A stretch of 64,000 nucleotides of DNA from the NCBI GenBank assembly GCA_963778385.1, contig CAVZUA010000015.1, positions 1 to 64,000 on the forward strand. The letters are read 5' to 3'. The translations under genes were made by a program, and so were the position numbers. The number at the start of each line of letters is the position of its first letter. The stretch's first letter is position 1. This document shows, one piece after another, positions 15,757 through 25,318 of this stretch. Below the pieces are notes generated by a model. That model did not search any database. It had not been told where the DNA came from and saw only the letters and a list, made by a program, of their open reading frames with translations. The DNA is from DATARH01 sp963778385 (GTDB lineage Bacteria; Pseudomonadota; Alphaproteobacteria; ATCC43930; CGMCC-115725).

Positions 15757-18486
15757 ATGAACGTCGTCATTGTCGAATCGCCCGCCAAGGCGAAGACCAT
15801 CAACAAATATCTCGGCCGCGACTACAAGGTCGTGGCGAGCTACGGCCATGTCCGCGATCTGCCAGCCAAGGACGGGTCGGTACTTCCCGATTCGGATTTC
15901 ACGATGTCGTGGGAGGTCGACGGCAAGTCCGAGAAGCACGTCCGCGCGATGGCCGAGGCGGTGCGCGGCGCCGACCGGCTCTATCTGGCGACCGACCCGG
16001 ACCGCGAAGGCGAGGCGATCTCCTGGCACATCAACGAGGTGCTCAAGAACCGTCGCGCATTGAAAGGCGTCGACGTCAAGCGCGTGGTGTTCAACGAGGT
16101 TACTCGCAACGCCGTGCTCGACGCGTTCAGCAAGCCGCGAGATATCGATATCGAGCTGGTCGACGCCTATTTGGCACGCCGCGCGCTCGATTATCTCGTA
16201 GGCTTCACGTTGTCGCCGGTGCTGTGGCGCAAGCTGCCGGGCAGCCGCTCGGCGGGGCGGGTGCAATCGGTGGCGCTGCGCCTCATCTGCGAGCGCGAAG
16301 CCGAAATCGAGGCGTTCAAGCCGCGCGAATACTGGAGCGTCGAGGTCGAGTTTACCACCGAGGCGGGCGACAAGTTCACCGCGCGACTGACCCGGTTCGA
16401 CGGCAAGAAGCTCGACCGCTACGACCTCGACAGCGAGGCCAAGGCCCGCGCCGCGGCCGACGCGATCCTTGCCGCGCCCGGTTTCACCGTCACCTCGATC
16501 GAGCGCCGGCAGACCCGGCGCAACCCCTTCCCGCCCTTCACTACCTCGACCCTGCAGCAAGAAGCCTCGCGCAAGCTCGGCTTTGGCGCGAGCCGGACGA
16601 TGCGTCTGGCGCAGCGCCTCTACGAGGGCGTCGATCTCGGCGGCGAGACGGTGGGCCTCATCACCTATATGCGGACCGATGGCGTCGCCATCGCCGGCGA
16701 GGCGATCGCCGCCGCGCGCGGCCTGATCGGGAGCGACTTTGGCGACCGTTATCTGCCGCAGTCGCCGCGTGTCTATCGCAGCCCGGCGAAGAACGCACAG
16801 GAGGCGCACGAGGCGATCCGCCCGACCGACCTCGCCCGCAAACCGGCCGATGTCGCACGCCATCTCGATAGCGACCACCGCCGGCTCTACGAGCTGATCT
16901 GGAAACGCACCATCGCCAGCCAGATGGAATCGGCCGTGCTGGACCAGGTCGCGGTGGATATCGCCGACCCCAGCGGCCGCGTCGGCCTGCACGCGACCGG
17001 GACGACGATCGCGTTCGACGGCTTCCTCAAGCTCTACCAGGAAGACCGCGACGACGCGCCGGAGGACGAGGACAACCGCCGCCTGCCGGCGATGCGCGAA
17101 AAGGAGAATCTCGGACGCGGCACCGTGACCCCGAGCCAGCACTTCACCCAGCCGCCGCCGCGCTACAGCGAGGCCAGCCTGGTCAAGAAACTCGAAGAGC
17201 TGGGCATCGGCAGACCATCGACTTACGCCTCGATTATTCAGGTTCTGCAAGACCGCACCTATGTACGGCTCGACAAGCGGCGCTTTGTGCCGGAGGACCG
17301 CGGGCGGCTGGTGACGGCGTTCCTCTCCGCCTATTTCGAGCGCTATGTCGAATACAATTTCACCGCCGATCTGGAGAACCAGCTCGACGACATCTCCGGC
17401 GGACGGATCGACTGGAAGGAGGTGCTGCGCAATTTCTGGCGCGACTTCTCCGGTGCGGTCAACGGCACCAAGGACCTCAAGATCGGCGACGTCATCAAGA
17501 CGCTCGACGAGGAACTCGGCCGGCATTTCTTTCCCGATGACGGCTCGGGGCGCGACGTGCGGCGCTGCCCCACCTGCGAGGACGGCAAGCTGTCGCTGAA
17601 GCTCGGCCGGTTCGGCGCCTTTATCGGCTGTTCGAACTACCCGAATTGCCGCTACACGCGGGCCATGGGCCTCGAGGCCGAAGGCGACGGCAAGGCGCAG
17701 GCCATGCCGGAGACCGAGCTTGGAACGGATCCCGTCAGCGGCCAGCCGGTCACGCTGAAGAAAGGCCCCTACGGGCAATATATCCAGCTCGGCGTCGGCG
17801 CGATCGATGGTTCCAAGGGGGGCGACAAGCCGAAACGGGTCGCGCTGCCGCGCGACATGGAGCCGGCGAGCGTCAATCTCGATATCGCTATCAAGCTGCT
17901 GTCGTTGCCGCGCGAGATCGGCCGCGACCCCGACAGCGGCGAGACCATCACCGCTGGGCTCGGCCAATTCGGTCCCTATATCAAGCGCAGCACGACCTAT
18001 GCCTCGCTCGGCGCCGACGACGATGTGCTCAATATCGGGCTCAACCGCGCGGTGACGGTGCTCGCCGAGGCCAAGACCGGCGGGCGGCGCGGTCCGCAAT
18101 TGCTGCGCGAACTCGGCGCGCATCCGGACGGCGGCACGATCGGTCTCTATCGTGGTCGCTATGGACCTTATGTCAGCCATGGCGGGCTGATCGCCTCGCT
18201 GCCCAAGGCGGCGGACCCCGACCAATTCACGCTTGCCGAGGCGCTGCCGCTGCTCGCGGCGCAAAAGGCCAAGGGCAAACCGGCGCGCAAATCCCGCACC
18301 GCCCCCCGGACCACCGCCAAGCCAGCCACTGCCGCCGCTAAGCCGGCCCGCGCGGCAGCCAACGGCACGGCGCGCCGCTCCGCCGCCAAGCCGGCGCGCA
18401 AGGCCGCCGGTCGCACCAAAAAGCCGGCGGCGCCAAAGCCTGCCAAAGCGAGAGCCGCCTCATCGCGCCGCCCCGCGACCCCGTAG
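15757..18486 (+). CDS. topA: DNA topoisomerase I
   Basis: The 909-residue type IA topoisomerase relaxes negative supercoils. The Toprim domain begins VVIVESPAKAKTI and has the acidic DPDREGEAISW (about residues 88-98). The active-site Tyr lies in GLITYMRTDGV (about residue 304). RPSTYASII and LENQLDDISGG follow. The C-terminus has one four-cysteine zinc ribbon (CPTC...GCSNYPNCRYT, about 607-632), two or three glycine/tyrosine-rich repeats (GPYGQYIQLG, GQFGPYIKR, GRYGPYVSHGG) and a Lys/Ala/Pro tail of about 75 residues, which is common in alphaproteobacteria. Confidence 0.97.
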   Translation: MNVVIVESPAKAKTINKYLGRDYKVVASYGHVRDLPAKDGSVLPDSDFTMSWEVDGKSEKHVRAMAEAVRGADRLYLATDPDREGEAISWHINEVLKNRRALKGVDVKRVVFNEVTRNAVLDAFSKPRDIDIELVDAYLARRALDYLVGFTLSPVLWRKLPGSRSAGRVQSVALRLICEREAEIEAFKPREYWSVEVEFTTEAGDKFTARLTRFDGKKLDRYDLDSEAKARAAADAILAAPGFTVTSIERRQTRRNPFPPFTTSTLQQEASRKLGFGASRTMRLAQRLYEGVDLGGETVGLITYMRTDGVAIAGEAIAAARGLIGSDFGDRYLPQSPRVYRSPAKNAQEAHEAIRPTDLARKPADVARHLDSDHRRLYELIWKRTIASQMESAVLDQVAVDIADPSGRVGLHATGTTIAFDGFLKLYQEDRDDAPEDEDNRRLPAMREKENLGRGTVTPSQHFTQPPPRYSEASLVKKLEELGIGRPSTYASIIQVLQDRTYVRLDKRRFVPEDRGRLVTAFLSAYFERYVEYNFTADLENQLDDISGGRIDWKEVLRNFWRDFSGAVNGTKDLKIGDVIKTLDEELGRHFFPDDGSGRDVRRCPTCEDGKLSLKLGRFGAFIGCSNYPNCRYTRAMGLEAEGDGKAQAMPETELGTDPVSGQPVTLKKGPYGQYIQLGVGAIDGSKGGDKPKRVALPRDMEPASVNLDIAIKLLSLPREIGRDPDSGETITAGLGQFGPYIKRSTTYASLGADDDVLNIGLNRAVTVLAEAKTGGRRGPQLLRELGAHPDGGTIGLYRGRYGPYVSHGGLIASLPKAADPDQFTLAEALPLLAAQKAKGKPARKSRTAPRTTAKPATAAAKPARAAANGTARRSAAKPARKAAGRTKKPAAPKPAKARAASSRRPATP

Positions 18487-20256
18487 AACGCGAACCACCG
18501 GATCGCGTCGTCGGCATCTATCGCCGCATCCATAACGGTGGGCGGATCGACCCGACCGACCGCCGCGACCGTACCGAGTACTTTGTCGACCTCGCGCATG
18601 CCGGCGGCGCGCTTGATGGCGAGCTCGTCACCGCCGAACCCCTTCCCGCCCGGCCCTACGGACCGACGCGCCTCAGAAGTCGTCGAGCGCCTCGGCTCTC
18701 CCGAGGTGCCGGGCGCGATCAGCCTCATCTCGATCGCCAGCTTCGAGATCCCCCACGTCTTCCCGGAAGCGGCACTCGCCGAAGCGGCTGCCGCCAAGCC
18801 GGTCGATGCCGCGGGCCGGGTCGATCTGCGCGGCCTCGATCTGGTGACGATAGACGGCAGCGACGCGCGCGATTTCGACGACGCGGTGTGGGCCGAGCCT
18901 GACGCCGACCCGGCGAACCCCGGCGGCTGGCATCTCGTCGTCGCGATCGCCGACGTCGCGCATTACGTGACGCCCGGCAACGCCCTCGACGACGAGGCGC
19001 GGGAGCGCGGCAATTCGGTCTATTTCCCCGACCGGGTCGTGCCGATGCTGCCCGAAGCGCTGTCCAACGGGCTGTGCTCGCTGAAGCCTGACGAGGACCG
19101 CGCCTGCCTGGCGGCGCGGCTGTGGATCGACCGCGACGGCCGCAAACGCAAGCACCAGTTCAAGCAAGCGATCATGCGTTCGGCGGCGCGGCTCACCTAC
19201 GAGCAGGTGCAGGCGGCGCGCGACGGCACGACGAGCCTGCCGATCACCAAGGAGCGGCTCGATGCGCTCTACGGCGCCTTCGCCGCGCTCGATCGCGCCC
19301 GCGTCGCGCGCGGCGCGCTGGCGCTCGACCTCATCGAATATCGCGTCGTGCTCGACGCACAGGGAACGCCGGTGGCCGTAGAGCCGCGCCAACGCCTCGA
19401 CAGCCACAAGCTGATCGAGGAGTTCATGATCCTCGCCAATGTCGCCGCGGCCGAGGAATTGGAGGCGAAGCGCCGCGCCTGCCTCTACCAAATCCACGAT
19501 GCGCCCGACCCCGACCGCCTCGACATGCTGCGCGAGGCGCTCGCCGATATCGACGCACCGGGCCTCGGCCTGGCAAAAGGCCAGGTGATCCGGCCCGAGC
19601 TGTTCAACCGCATCTTGACGAGCATCGCCGGACGGCCGGAGGCGCCGGTGGTCAACGAACTGGTGTTGCGCTCTCAGGCGCAAGCAGTCTACAGCCCGCA
19701 CAATATCGGCCATTTCGGGCTGGCGCTGAGCCGCTACGCACATTTCACCTCGCCGATCCGGCGCTACGCCGACCTGCTGGTGCATCGGGCGCTACTCGGC
19801 GAGAGCCTGACGATCGACGAGCTCGAGGCGATCGGCCGCCACGTCTCGGCGACCGAGCGACGCGCCGCCGCGGCCGAGCGCGCCGCGCTCGAACGCTACC
19901 GCGCGCGGTTGCTCGGCAACCGGATCGGCGAGGTGTTCGCGGCGCGAGTCAACGGCGTCCAACGGTTCGGGTTGTTCCTTACGGTCGCCGAAAACGGCGC
20001 CGATGGTTTGTTGCCGATGGCCGGTCTGCCGCCCGATTTTTATCGCTTCGACCCGAGGAAGATGCAGCTCAGCGGCCGGCACTCGCGGCGCACCTTCGGC
20101 CTCGGCGACGCGGTTTCTGCGCGTCTGGTCGAAGCTGATCCGATCGGCGGCCGGCTCGTCTTCCACCTCGACGAGCCCGACACTGAGCGCCCTCGCCGGC
20201 AGCCGATACGGCATCGCGGGCGGCCGGGACGACAAGTGCGACCGCGCCGACATTGA
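18487..20256 (+). pseudogene. rnr: Ribonuclease R, 5'-truncated and with one frameshift
   Basis: The RNB catalytic domain is intact: TIDGSDARDFDDAVWAE with its Asp cluster, HYVTPGNALDDEARERGNSVYFPDRVVPMLPEALSNGLCSL, and YSPHNIGHFGLAL...FTSPIRRYADLLVHR. An S1-like domain follows (GEVFAARVNGVQRFGLFLTV). Upstream, RVVGIYRR...GRIDPTDRRDRTEYF is in another frame. Removing one A of the AA at 18677-18678 joins the two frames exactly (...GPTRLRVVERLG). The family's first about 150 residues (winged helix and cold-shock domain) are missing, and no start codon exists in the upstream frame after the topA stop. A shorter protein could start at ATG or GTG codons within the second frame (18538 onwards). Confidence 0.8.
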
Positions 20257-20352
20257 TCGCCCTGTCTCAAGAAACTACTGTGGCGGCCTGTCGCCGAGGG
20301 GCCGTTGTCCCTTGACGCGTCGCCGTGTTCGGCGAACCGGGGGATTTTCGGA

Positions 20353-21963
20353 TTGCCGGAGCGCGCGCCTTCGATATCGGGTCTGGGGTTCTTCGCGTGC
20401 GCCGGACGCCTTGTTGCCGCGGCGTGCCTGATCGCCCTTGCGGCTTGCGGCGGCATGCACGAGACCGCACATGAAACCAGCACGGGAAGGCTCTTTGCAC
20501 GCGGCATCGAGCAGATCACCGACCTCTACATCGATCCCATCCCGGCGCAGAAATTGGTGCTGGTCGGCGCCAAGAACCTCGGCAAGCTCGACAACCGGCT
20601 CGCGGCCTCGCTCGGCAGCGACATACGCGACCGCGATCAGCTGACGCTGACCTATGACGGCATCGTCGTCGGCAATTATCGCGTGCCGCCCGAGATCGAC
20701 GACGATTCCGGCGGTGACATCATTGCCGCGCTGATCGCCGCCGCAAAGAAGGCCTCTCCCCGCATCAAGGCGATGCCGGAGGACACGATCGACAAGGCGG
20801 TGTTCGATGGCATGACCAGCGCGCTCGATCGTTTTTCGCGCTACGCGACACCCGACGAGGCGCGCGATCAGCGCGCGGCGCGCGACGGCTTCGGCGGCAT
20901 CGGCGTCACACTGGAGACCGCGAACAACGATTTCACGATCAGTGCCGTCAGCGAGAACAGCCCCGCGCAACGCGTCGGGCTCAGGGTGGGCGACAGGATC
21001 GTCGCGATCGACGGTGCGCCGGTCTCCGGCCGGCAAGCGATCGACATCATCCACCAGCTGCGAGGTCCGATCGGCAGCGTCGTCAGTCTGACGATCGAAC
21101 GCGCCGGTGCCTCCCGCGAGGTCAAGCTGGAGCGCGCGCTTGTCGTGGTGCCGACGGTCACCGCCTCGCGCGACGGCAATATCGCCGTCTTCCGCGTCGC
21201 GAGCTTCAACCAGAGCACGACCCAGCGCCTGACCGAGGCGATCATCGAGGCGCAGCGCCAGGCAGGCGGGCGGCTGGCAGGGATCGTGCTCGATCTGCGC
21301 GGCAACCCCGGCGGGCTGCTCGACCAGGCAGTCAGCCTCTCCGATTTGTTCATCGCCAAGGGGCCGATCATCTCGACCGTCGGACGGCACCCCGCGAGCC
21401 ACCAGTATTTCGCGGCGACGGGGCATAGCCTCCTGCCGTCGACACCCGTGGTGGTGCTGGTCAATGGCGGCTCGGCGTCGGCCTCCGAGATCGTCGCCGC
21501 GGCGCTGCAGGATGTCGGGCGCGCCGTGGTTGTCGGTACCTCATCTTACGGCAAGGGCACGGTGCAGACCGTGATGCGTCTGCCGAACGAGGGCGAACTG
21601 ACCATCACCTGGGCGCGGCTGGTGACGCCGTCGGGGTATTACCTGCAGCAGCACGGCGTCGTGCCGACGCTGTGCACGAGCGGCCTTAGCGACACCGACA
21701 GCGCGCTGGACGCAGCCTTGCGCCGCTCGGATGCTTCGAACCCGCGCGCGTCGCTCAACGACACGGCATGGTCGACATTGCGGCAGGGTTGCCCGGCGCA
21801 ATCGACCTCGTCGCCGCTCGACGTCAAACTCGCCGAACGCGTGCTGGCGGACCCGGCGCGCTATAGCGCCGCGCTCGGCGCGATCCACGCCGCCCAGGTG
21901 TCCGTGGGCGCCGCCTTGACAGCCGGGAGCAGCGGGTTATCTTCGCCTCCACGAACGCCCTGA
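20353..21963 (+). CDS. S41-family C-terminal processing protease, lipoprotein
   Basis: From TTG 20353 (GGGGGA 7 bases upstream) the protein has 536 residues. A lipoprotein signal ends in the lipobox LAAC near residue 35. An N-terminal helical region is followed by a PDZ domain (GIGVTLETANNDFTISAVSE...AQRVGLRVGDRIVAIDG) and the S41 protease core: LDLRGNPGGLLDQAVSLSD, the catalytic Ser in NGGSASASEIVAAALQD, and the Lys in SSYGKGTVQT. Such proteases trim or degrade envelope proteins from their C-termini. A longer start (TTG 20305) is possible. It lies between rnr and rpmG on the same strand. Confidence 0.9.
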   Translation: MPERAPSISGLGFFACAGRLVAAACLIALAACGGMHETAHETSTGRLFARGIEQITDLYIDPIPAQKLVLVGAKNLGKLDNRLAASLGSDIRDRDQLTLTYDGIVVGNYRVPPEIDDDSGGDIIAALIAAAKKASPRIKAMPEDTIDKAVFDGMTSALDRFSRYATPDEARDQRAARDGFGGIGVTLETANNDFTISAVSENSPAQRVGLRVGDRIVAIDGAPVSGRQAIDIIHQLRGPIGSVVSLTIERAGASREVKLERALVVVPTVTASRDGNIAVFRVASFNQSTTQRLTEAIIEAQRQAGGRLAGIVLDLRGNPGGLLDQAVSLSDLFIAKGPIISTVGRHPASHQYFAATGHSLLPSTPVVVLVNGGSASASEIVAAALQDVGRAVVVGTSSYGKGTVQTVMRLPNEGELTITWARLVTPSGYYLQQHGVVPTLCTSGLSDTDSALDAALRRSDASNPRASLNDTAWSTLRQGCPAQSTSSPLDVKLAERVLADPARYSAALGAIHAAQVSVGAALTAGSSGLSSPPRTP

Positions 21964-21982
21964 GGCTCAGCGAGACCCGGCA

Positions 21983-22150
21983 ATGGCCAAGACCAGCACC
22001 GTCCAGATCAAACTCGTCAGCAGCGCCGACACCGGCTATTTTTACGTGACGAAGAAAAATCCGCGGACCAAGACCAACAAGCTCGAATTGAAGAAATTCG
22101 ACCCTGTCGCGCGCAAGCACGTGGTCTTCAAGGAAGCGAAGATAAAGTAG
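21983..22150 (+). CDS. rpmG: 50S ribosomal protein L33
   Basis: This 55-residue basic protein begins AKTSTVQIKLVSSADTGYF and has the family blocks YVTKKNPR, KTNKLELKKFDPVARKHV and the C-terminal FKEAKIK. It is the alphaproteobacterial type of L33 without the paired zinc cysteines. The gene follows the S41 protease by 19 bp and is followed by a hairpin. Confidence 0.96.
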   Translation: MAKTSTVQIKLVSSADTGYFYVTKKNPRTKTNKLELKKFDPVARKHVVFKEAKIK

Positions 22151-22156
22151 CGGGAG

Positions 22157-22175
22157 GACCGGCCCGCGGCCGGTC
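22157..22175 (+). terminator. Probable hairpin terminator after rpmG
   Basis: GACCGGCC-CGC-GGCCGGTC is a perfect 8-bp GC stem with a 3-base loop, 6 bp after the stop. There is no U-tract, so termination would be weak or factor-aided. Confidence 0.45.
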
Positions 22176-22185
22176 ACATCCTCCG

Positions 22186-22259
22186 CTCCCCGGCGCAAGC
22201 CGGGGTCCATCCCTCAGCCGCTCGAATATCGGATAAGTGGGTCCCGGCTTTCGCCGGGA
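22186..22259. repeat. Intergenic palindromic repeats between rpmG and pleD
   Basis: Two stem-loops, CCCCGGCGCAAGCCGGGG and TCCCGGCTTTCGCCGGGA, are separated by about 35 bp in the space between convergent genes. They belong to the same class of extragenic palindrome as those at 12616 and 26579. Confidence 0.7.
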
Positions 22260-22340
22260 AGCGGAAAACGCTTTGGCAGCGATGCCGTCAGCAACCCGGC
22301 CGAAACAACCGCTGCTGAGGCCCGGAATGGCAGGCTGCGC

Positions 22341-23741
22341 CTACGAAGCGACCGCGAACGGCGGGAGCATATGGCTGCCCTGCGCGACCACCTTGTTGCG
22401 GCCGGTGTTTTTGGCCTGATAGAGCGCGTCGTCGGCGCGCTGCAGCAGCGTGTCCACCGTGTCGCCTGACCGCGCGGTCGCGACACCAGCGCTGATCGTG
22501 ATCGGCTTGCGTTCGCCGACCGTATGGATCAGGAACGGCTCGTCAGCGACGGAACAACGCAGCCGATCGGCGACGTGGACGGCGGCATCCAGCGCCGTTT
22601 CCGGCATGACGACGACAAACTCCTCACCGCCGAGCCGGGCGACAAGGTCGATGCTGCGCACGCCGCGCAGCGCGCGATCGGCGATCTGGCGCAGCGCGTC
22701 GTCGCCGCCGGGATGGCCGTACTGGTCGTTGACCGACTTGAAATGGTCGATGTCGAACATCATCAGCGAGGTATCGGTGATGCCCTCGGCGTTGACCCGC
22801 GCCACCAGCTCCTCGAGATGGGCGACGACGTAGCGGCGGTTGTAGAGGCCGGTCAGCTCGTCGGTCAGCGCCAGCGACAGGCTGCGGCGATAGTTTTCGC
22901 GCAACCGGTCCTGCAGCCGCTTGCGGCGCACCTGGCTGCGCACCCGCGCCAGCAATTCGTTGCGGTCGACCGGGCGGATTAGATAGTCGTTGGCGCCGAG
23001 GTCGAGCCCCTTCGCCAGCCGTGGCAACTCACCCTCGTCGGCCAGCAACAGGATCGGCAGCTGCCGTGATCCCTCGCTGGCCCGCCACTGCGACACCAGT
23101 CGCAGCGGGTCGCCATCGGCCATCGACAGGCTGAGGATGATCAGCTCGTACGAGTCGTCGAGCACCTGTTGCGCTTCCTCGCCGCTGCAGACCTGGCGCA
23201 CTTCCGCCGCGATCGGTACCAGCGTGTCGGCGATGCGCGAGGCGCCAAAGCCTTGCTGCTCGACCATGAGAATCCGCGCGCCGGAAATCGCCTCGGCATG
23301 ATCGGCATGCTCATCCTGGCTGCCGAACCGCCCGCAAATCTCCTCGCGCAGGCGCAGCTCTTCCATCATCCGCTTCAGCCGCACCAGCGAGCGGACGCGG
23401 GCGAACAGCGCGATGTCGTTGACCGGCTTGGTGAGGAAATCGTCGGCCCCGGCCTCCAGCCCGCGCAACCGGTCGGCGATGTCCGACAGCGCCGTGACCA
23501 TGACGACCGGGATGTCGGTCGTTCGCGGGTTCGCCTTCAGCCGCCGGCAGACCTCAAACCCGTCCATGCGCGGCATCATCACGTCAAGCAGGATGATGTC
23601 GGGCAGCTCGCTGTCGGCGAGCTCGAGCGCGGTCGGGCCGTTATAGGCCGGGATCACCTGGAAATACTCGCTCGACAGCTTCGCTTCGAGCAGCTTCACG
23701 TTCAGTTCGACATCGTCGACAACGAGCACGCGGGCGGTCAT
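22341..23741 (-). CDS. pleD: PleD-type response regulator, diguanylate cyclase
   Basis: This 466-residue protein has two receiver domains and a GGDEF domain. The first receiver carries the phospho-acceptor Asp in PDIILLDVMMPRMDG (about residue 53) and the Lys in DFLTKPVND. The second is degenerate at the acceptor (LIILSLSMADGDP) and serves dimerisation in known PleD. The cyclase has GGEEF preceded by the product-inhibition I-site RSID five residues upstream. It makes cyclic di-GMP for the swarmer-to-stalked type of transition. divK lies just upstream on the same strand (41 bp gap), the order known from Caulobacter. Confidence 0.95.
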   Translation of the reverse strand: MTARVLVVDDVELNVKLLEAKLSSEYFQVIPAYNGPTALELADSELPDIILLDVMMPRMDGFEVCRRLKANPRTTDIPVVMVTALSDIADRLRGLEAGADDFLTKPVNDIALFARVRSLVRLKRMMEELRLREEICGRFGSQDEHADHAEAISGARILMVEQQGFGASRIADTLVPIAAEVRQVCSGEEAQQVLDDSYELIILSLSMADGDPLRLVSQWRASEGSRQLPILLLADEGELPRLAKGLDLGANDYLIRPVDRNELLARVRSQVRRKRLQDRLRENYRRSLSLALTDELTGLYNRRYVVAHLEELVARVNAEGITDTSLMMFDIDHFKSVNDQYGHPGGDDALRQIADRALRGVRSIDLVARLGGEEFVVVMPETALDAAVHVADRLRCSVADEPFLIHTVGERKPITISAGVATARSGDTVDTLLQRADDALYQAKNTGRNKVVAQGSHMLPPFAVAS

Positions 23742-23781
23742 GGGAGGGTGGCCGTGCTAGGGGTGATCGGGAGCGGCGCGG

Positions 23782-24192
23782 TCAAGCAAGAAACCGCTCG
23801 ACGGTGCGCAGAAAGCTCGCCACCGAGATCGGCTTGGCGATATAGGCCTCGCAGCCGCCGCCGCGAATTTTCTCCTCGTCGCCCTTCATTGCGAAGGCGG
23901 TCACGGCGATGACCGGGATCGCCCGCAAATCATCGTCTTCCTTGAGCCATTTGGTGACTTCCAGGCCAGAAATCTCGGGCAGCTGGATGTCCATCAGGAT
24001 CAGGTCCGGCCGGTGCTGGCGTGCCAGCTTCAGAGCCTCGACCCCGTCGCGCGTCTGCAGCGTGTCGTAGCCGTGCGCTTCCAGCAGGTCGTTGAAAAGC
24101 TTCATGTTGAGATCGTTGTCCTCGACAATCAGCACCTTCTTGGAGCACGGCTTGCCGGGGTCTTGATCCCCATTTACCAATTGCATCGTCAT
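23782..24192 (-). CDS. divK: Single-domain response regulator DivK
   Basis: A 136-residue receiver domain with KKVLIVEDNDLNMKLFNDLLEAHGYDT, the acceptor Asp in DLILMDIQLPEISGLEVTKWLK (about residue 70), VIAVTAFAMKGDEEKI and the conserved Lys in YIAKPIS. DivK links the DivJ/PleC kinases to CtrA control of the cell cycle. The chosen ATG 24192 leaves about 16 residues before the core; ATG 24186 is an alternative, and a longer frame to 24318 has no family support. Confidence 0.93.
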   Translation of the reverse strand: MTMQLVNGDQDPGKPCSKKVLIVEDNDLNMKLFNDLLEAHGYDTLQTRDGVEALKLARQHRPDLILMDIQLPEISGLEVTKWLKEDDDLRAIPVIAVTAFAMKGDEEKIRGGGCEAYIAKPISVASFLRTVERFLA

Positions 24193-24397
24193 TTTCGTAT
24201 GACCCCAGAGATGGCGCCGATCGGGGCAAGGTTGACGCAGCCGGGCCCGGCCAACGTCACGATCCAGGAGATTTTTTAGTGGAACGGACTTAAGAAAAGG
24301 TAACGACAGGCGGTTCATGCGCTGCCGGTGCGCCCATGGATTTGCACTTTCACCGAGAATGCGCTAGGAGAACAAACGGAGAATTACGAGCCGTCAG

Positions 24398-25318
24398 ATG
24401 ACCGAAGGATTGCGCATCGGCATCGATCTGGGCGGAACCAAAATCGAGGCCGCCGTTATCGACCGTGCGGGCGAGGTTCGCGCTCGGCGACGGATCGCGA
24501 CCCCGGCCGGCGATTATGAGGCGACGGTCGCGGCCGTCGCCGTGCTGGTCCGCGGCATAGAGCGTGGATACGATCGGCCAATGACCGTCGGGGTCGGCAT
24601 CCCGGGGACGCTCGTCGCCGGCACCGGTCTCGTCAAGAACGCCAATTCGGTCTGCCTGATCGGCCGCCCGCTCGGTCGCGATCTCGAAACCGCGCTCGAC
24701 CGGCCGGTGCGGCTCGCGAACGATGCCAACTGCTTCGCGCTCAGCGAGGCCAGTGACGGCGCGGCGGCGGGATGCGGCAATGTCTTTGGCGTGATCCTCG
24801 GCACCGGGGTCGGCGGCGGGGTGGTGATCGATGGCCGGATCGTCGTCGGCGCCAACGCGATCGCCGGCGAATGGGGCCACAACCCCCTGCCCTGGCCGCG
24901 CCCCGACGAGTTGCCGGGCCCCGCCTGCTATTGCGGCCGGCATGGCTGCATCGAGACGTTCCTTTCCGGCCCGGGGCTGACGGCGGATCATCACCGGCAT
25001 GGCGGCGCCGACATCGCCGGCGAAGGCATTGTCGCGGGCGCCGCCGTCGGCGATGCGCTCTGCCGGGCGACGCTCGACCGCCATGCCGCGCGTCTCGCAC
25101 GCGCGCTTGCTCATGTGATCAACATCCTCGACCCCGAGGCCATCGTGCTCGGCGGCGGTCTGTCGGGGATCGCACGCCTCTACGAGGACGTGCCCCGCCT
25201 GTGGGGCACGTTCGTCTTCTCCGACACCGTCGCCACCCGATTGCTGCCGCCGGCGCATGGCGATTCCAGCGGCGTCCGCGGCGCCGCCTGGCTGTGGCGG
25301 CCGGAGGAGGCTGGGTGA
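24398..25318 (+). CDS. ROK-family sugar kinase (fructokinase/N-acetylhexosamine kinase type)
   Basis: A 306-residue ATP-dependent sugar kinase. The phosphate-1 motif is RIGIDLGGTKIEAAVID. Next come GVGIPGTL, the catalytic-Asp block LANDANCFALSEA (about 107-119), GVILGTGVGGGVV and the ROK zinc motif CYCGRHGCIETFLSGPGL (about 170-187), with HNPLPWPRPDE providing the upstream His. The exact sugar cannot be read from the sequence. The stop overlaps the GTG of dinB, so the two are probably translated together. Confidence 0.93.
   Translation: MTEGLRIGIDLGGTKIEAAVIDRAGEVRARRRIATPAGDYEATVAAVAVLVRGIERGYDRPMTVGVGIPGTLVAGTGLVKNANSVCLIGRPLGRDLETALDRPVRLANDANCFALSEASDGAAAGCGNVFGVILGTGVGGGVVIDGRIVVGANAIAGEWGHNPLPWPRPDELPGPACYCGRHGCIETFLSGPGLTADHHRHGGADIAGEGIVAGAAVGDALCRATLDRHAARLARALAHVINILDPEAIVLGGGLSGIARLYEDVPRLWGTFVFSDTVATRLLPPAHGDSSGVRGAAWLWRPEEAG

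Noticed and set aside
15637..18264. 875-codon minus-strand frame opposite topA
   Set aside because: Long antisense frames are expected in high-GC genes; TopA motifs fix the coding strand.
24280..24310. CtrA-box-like TTAA...TAAC near divK
   Set aside because: Spacing is off by one from TTAA-N7-TTAA and only one weak copy is present; not strong enough to call.
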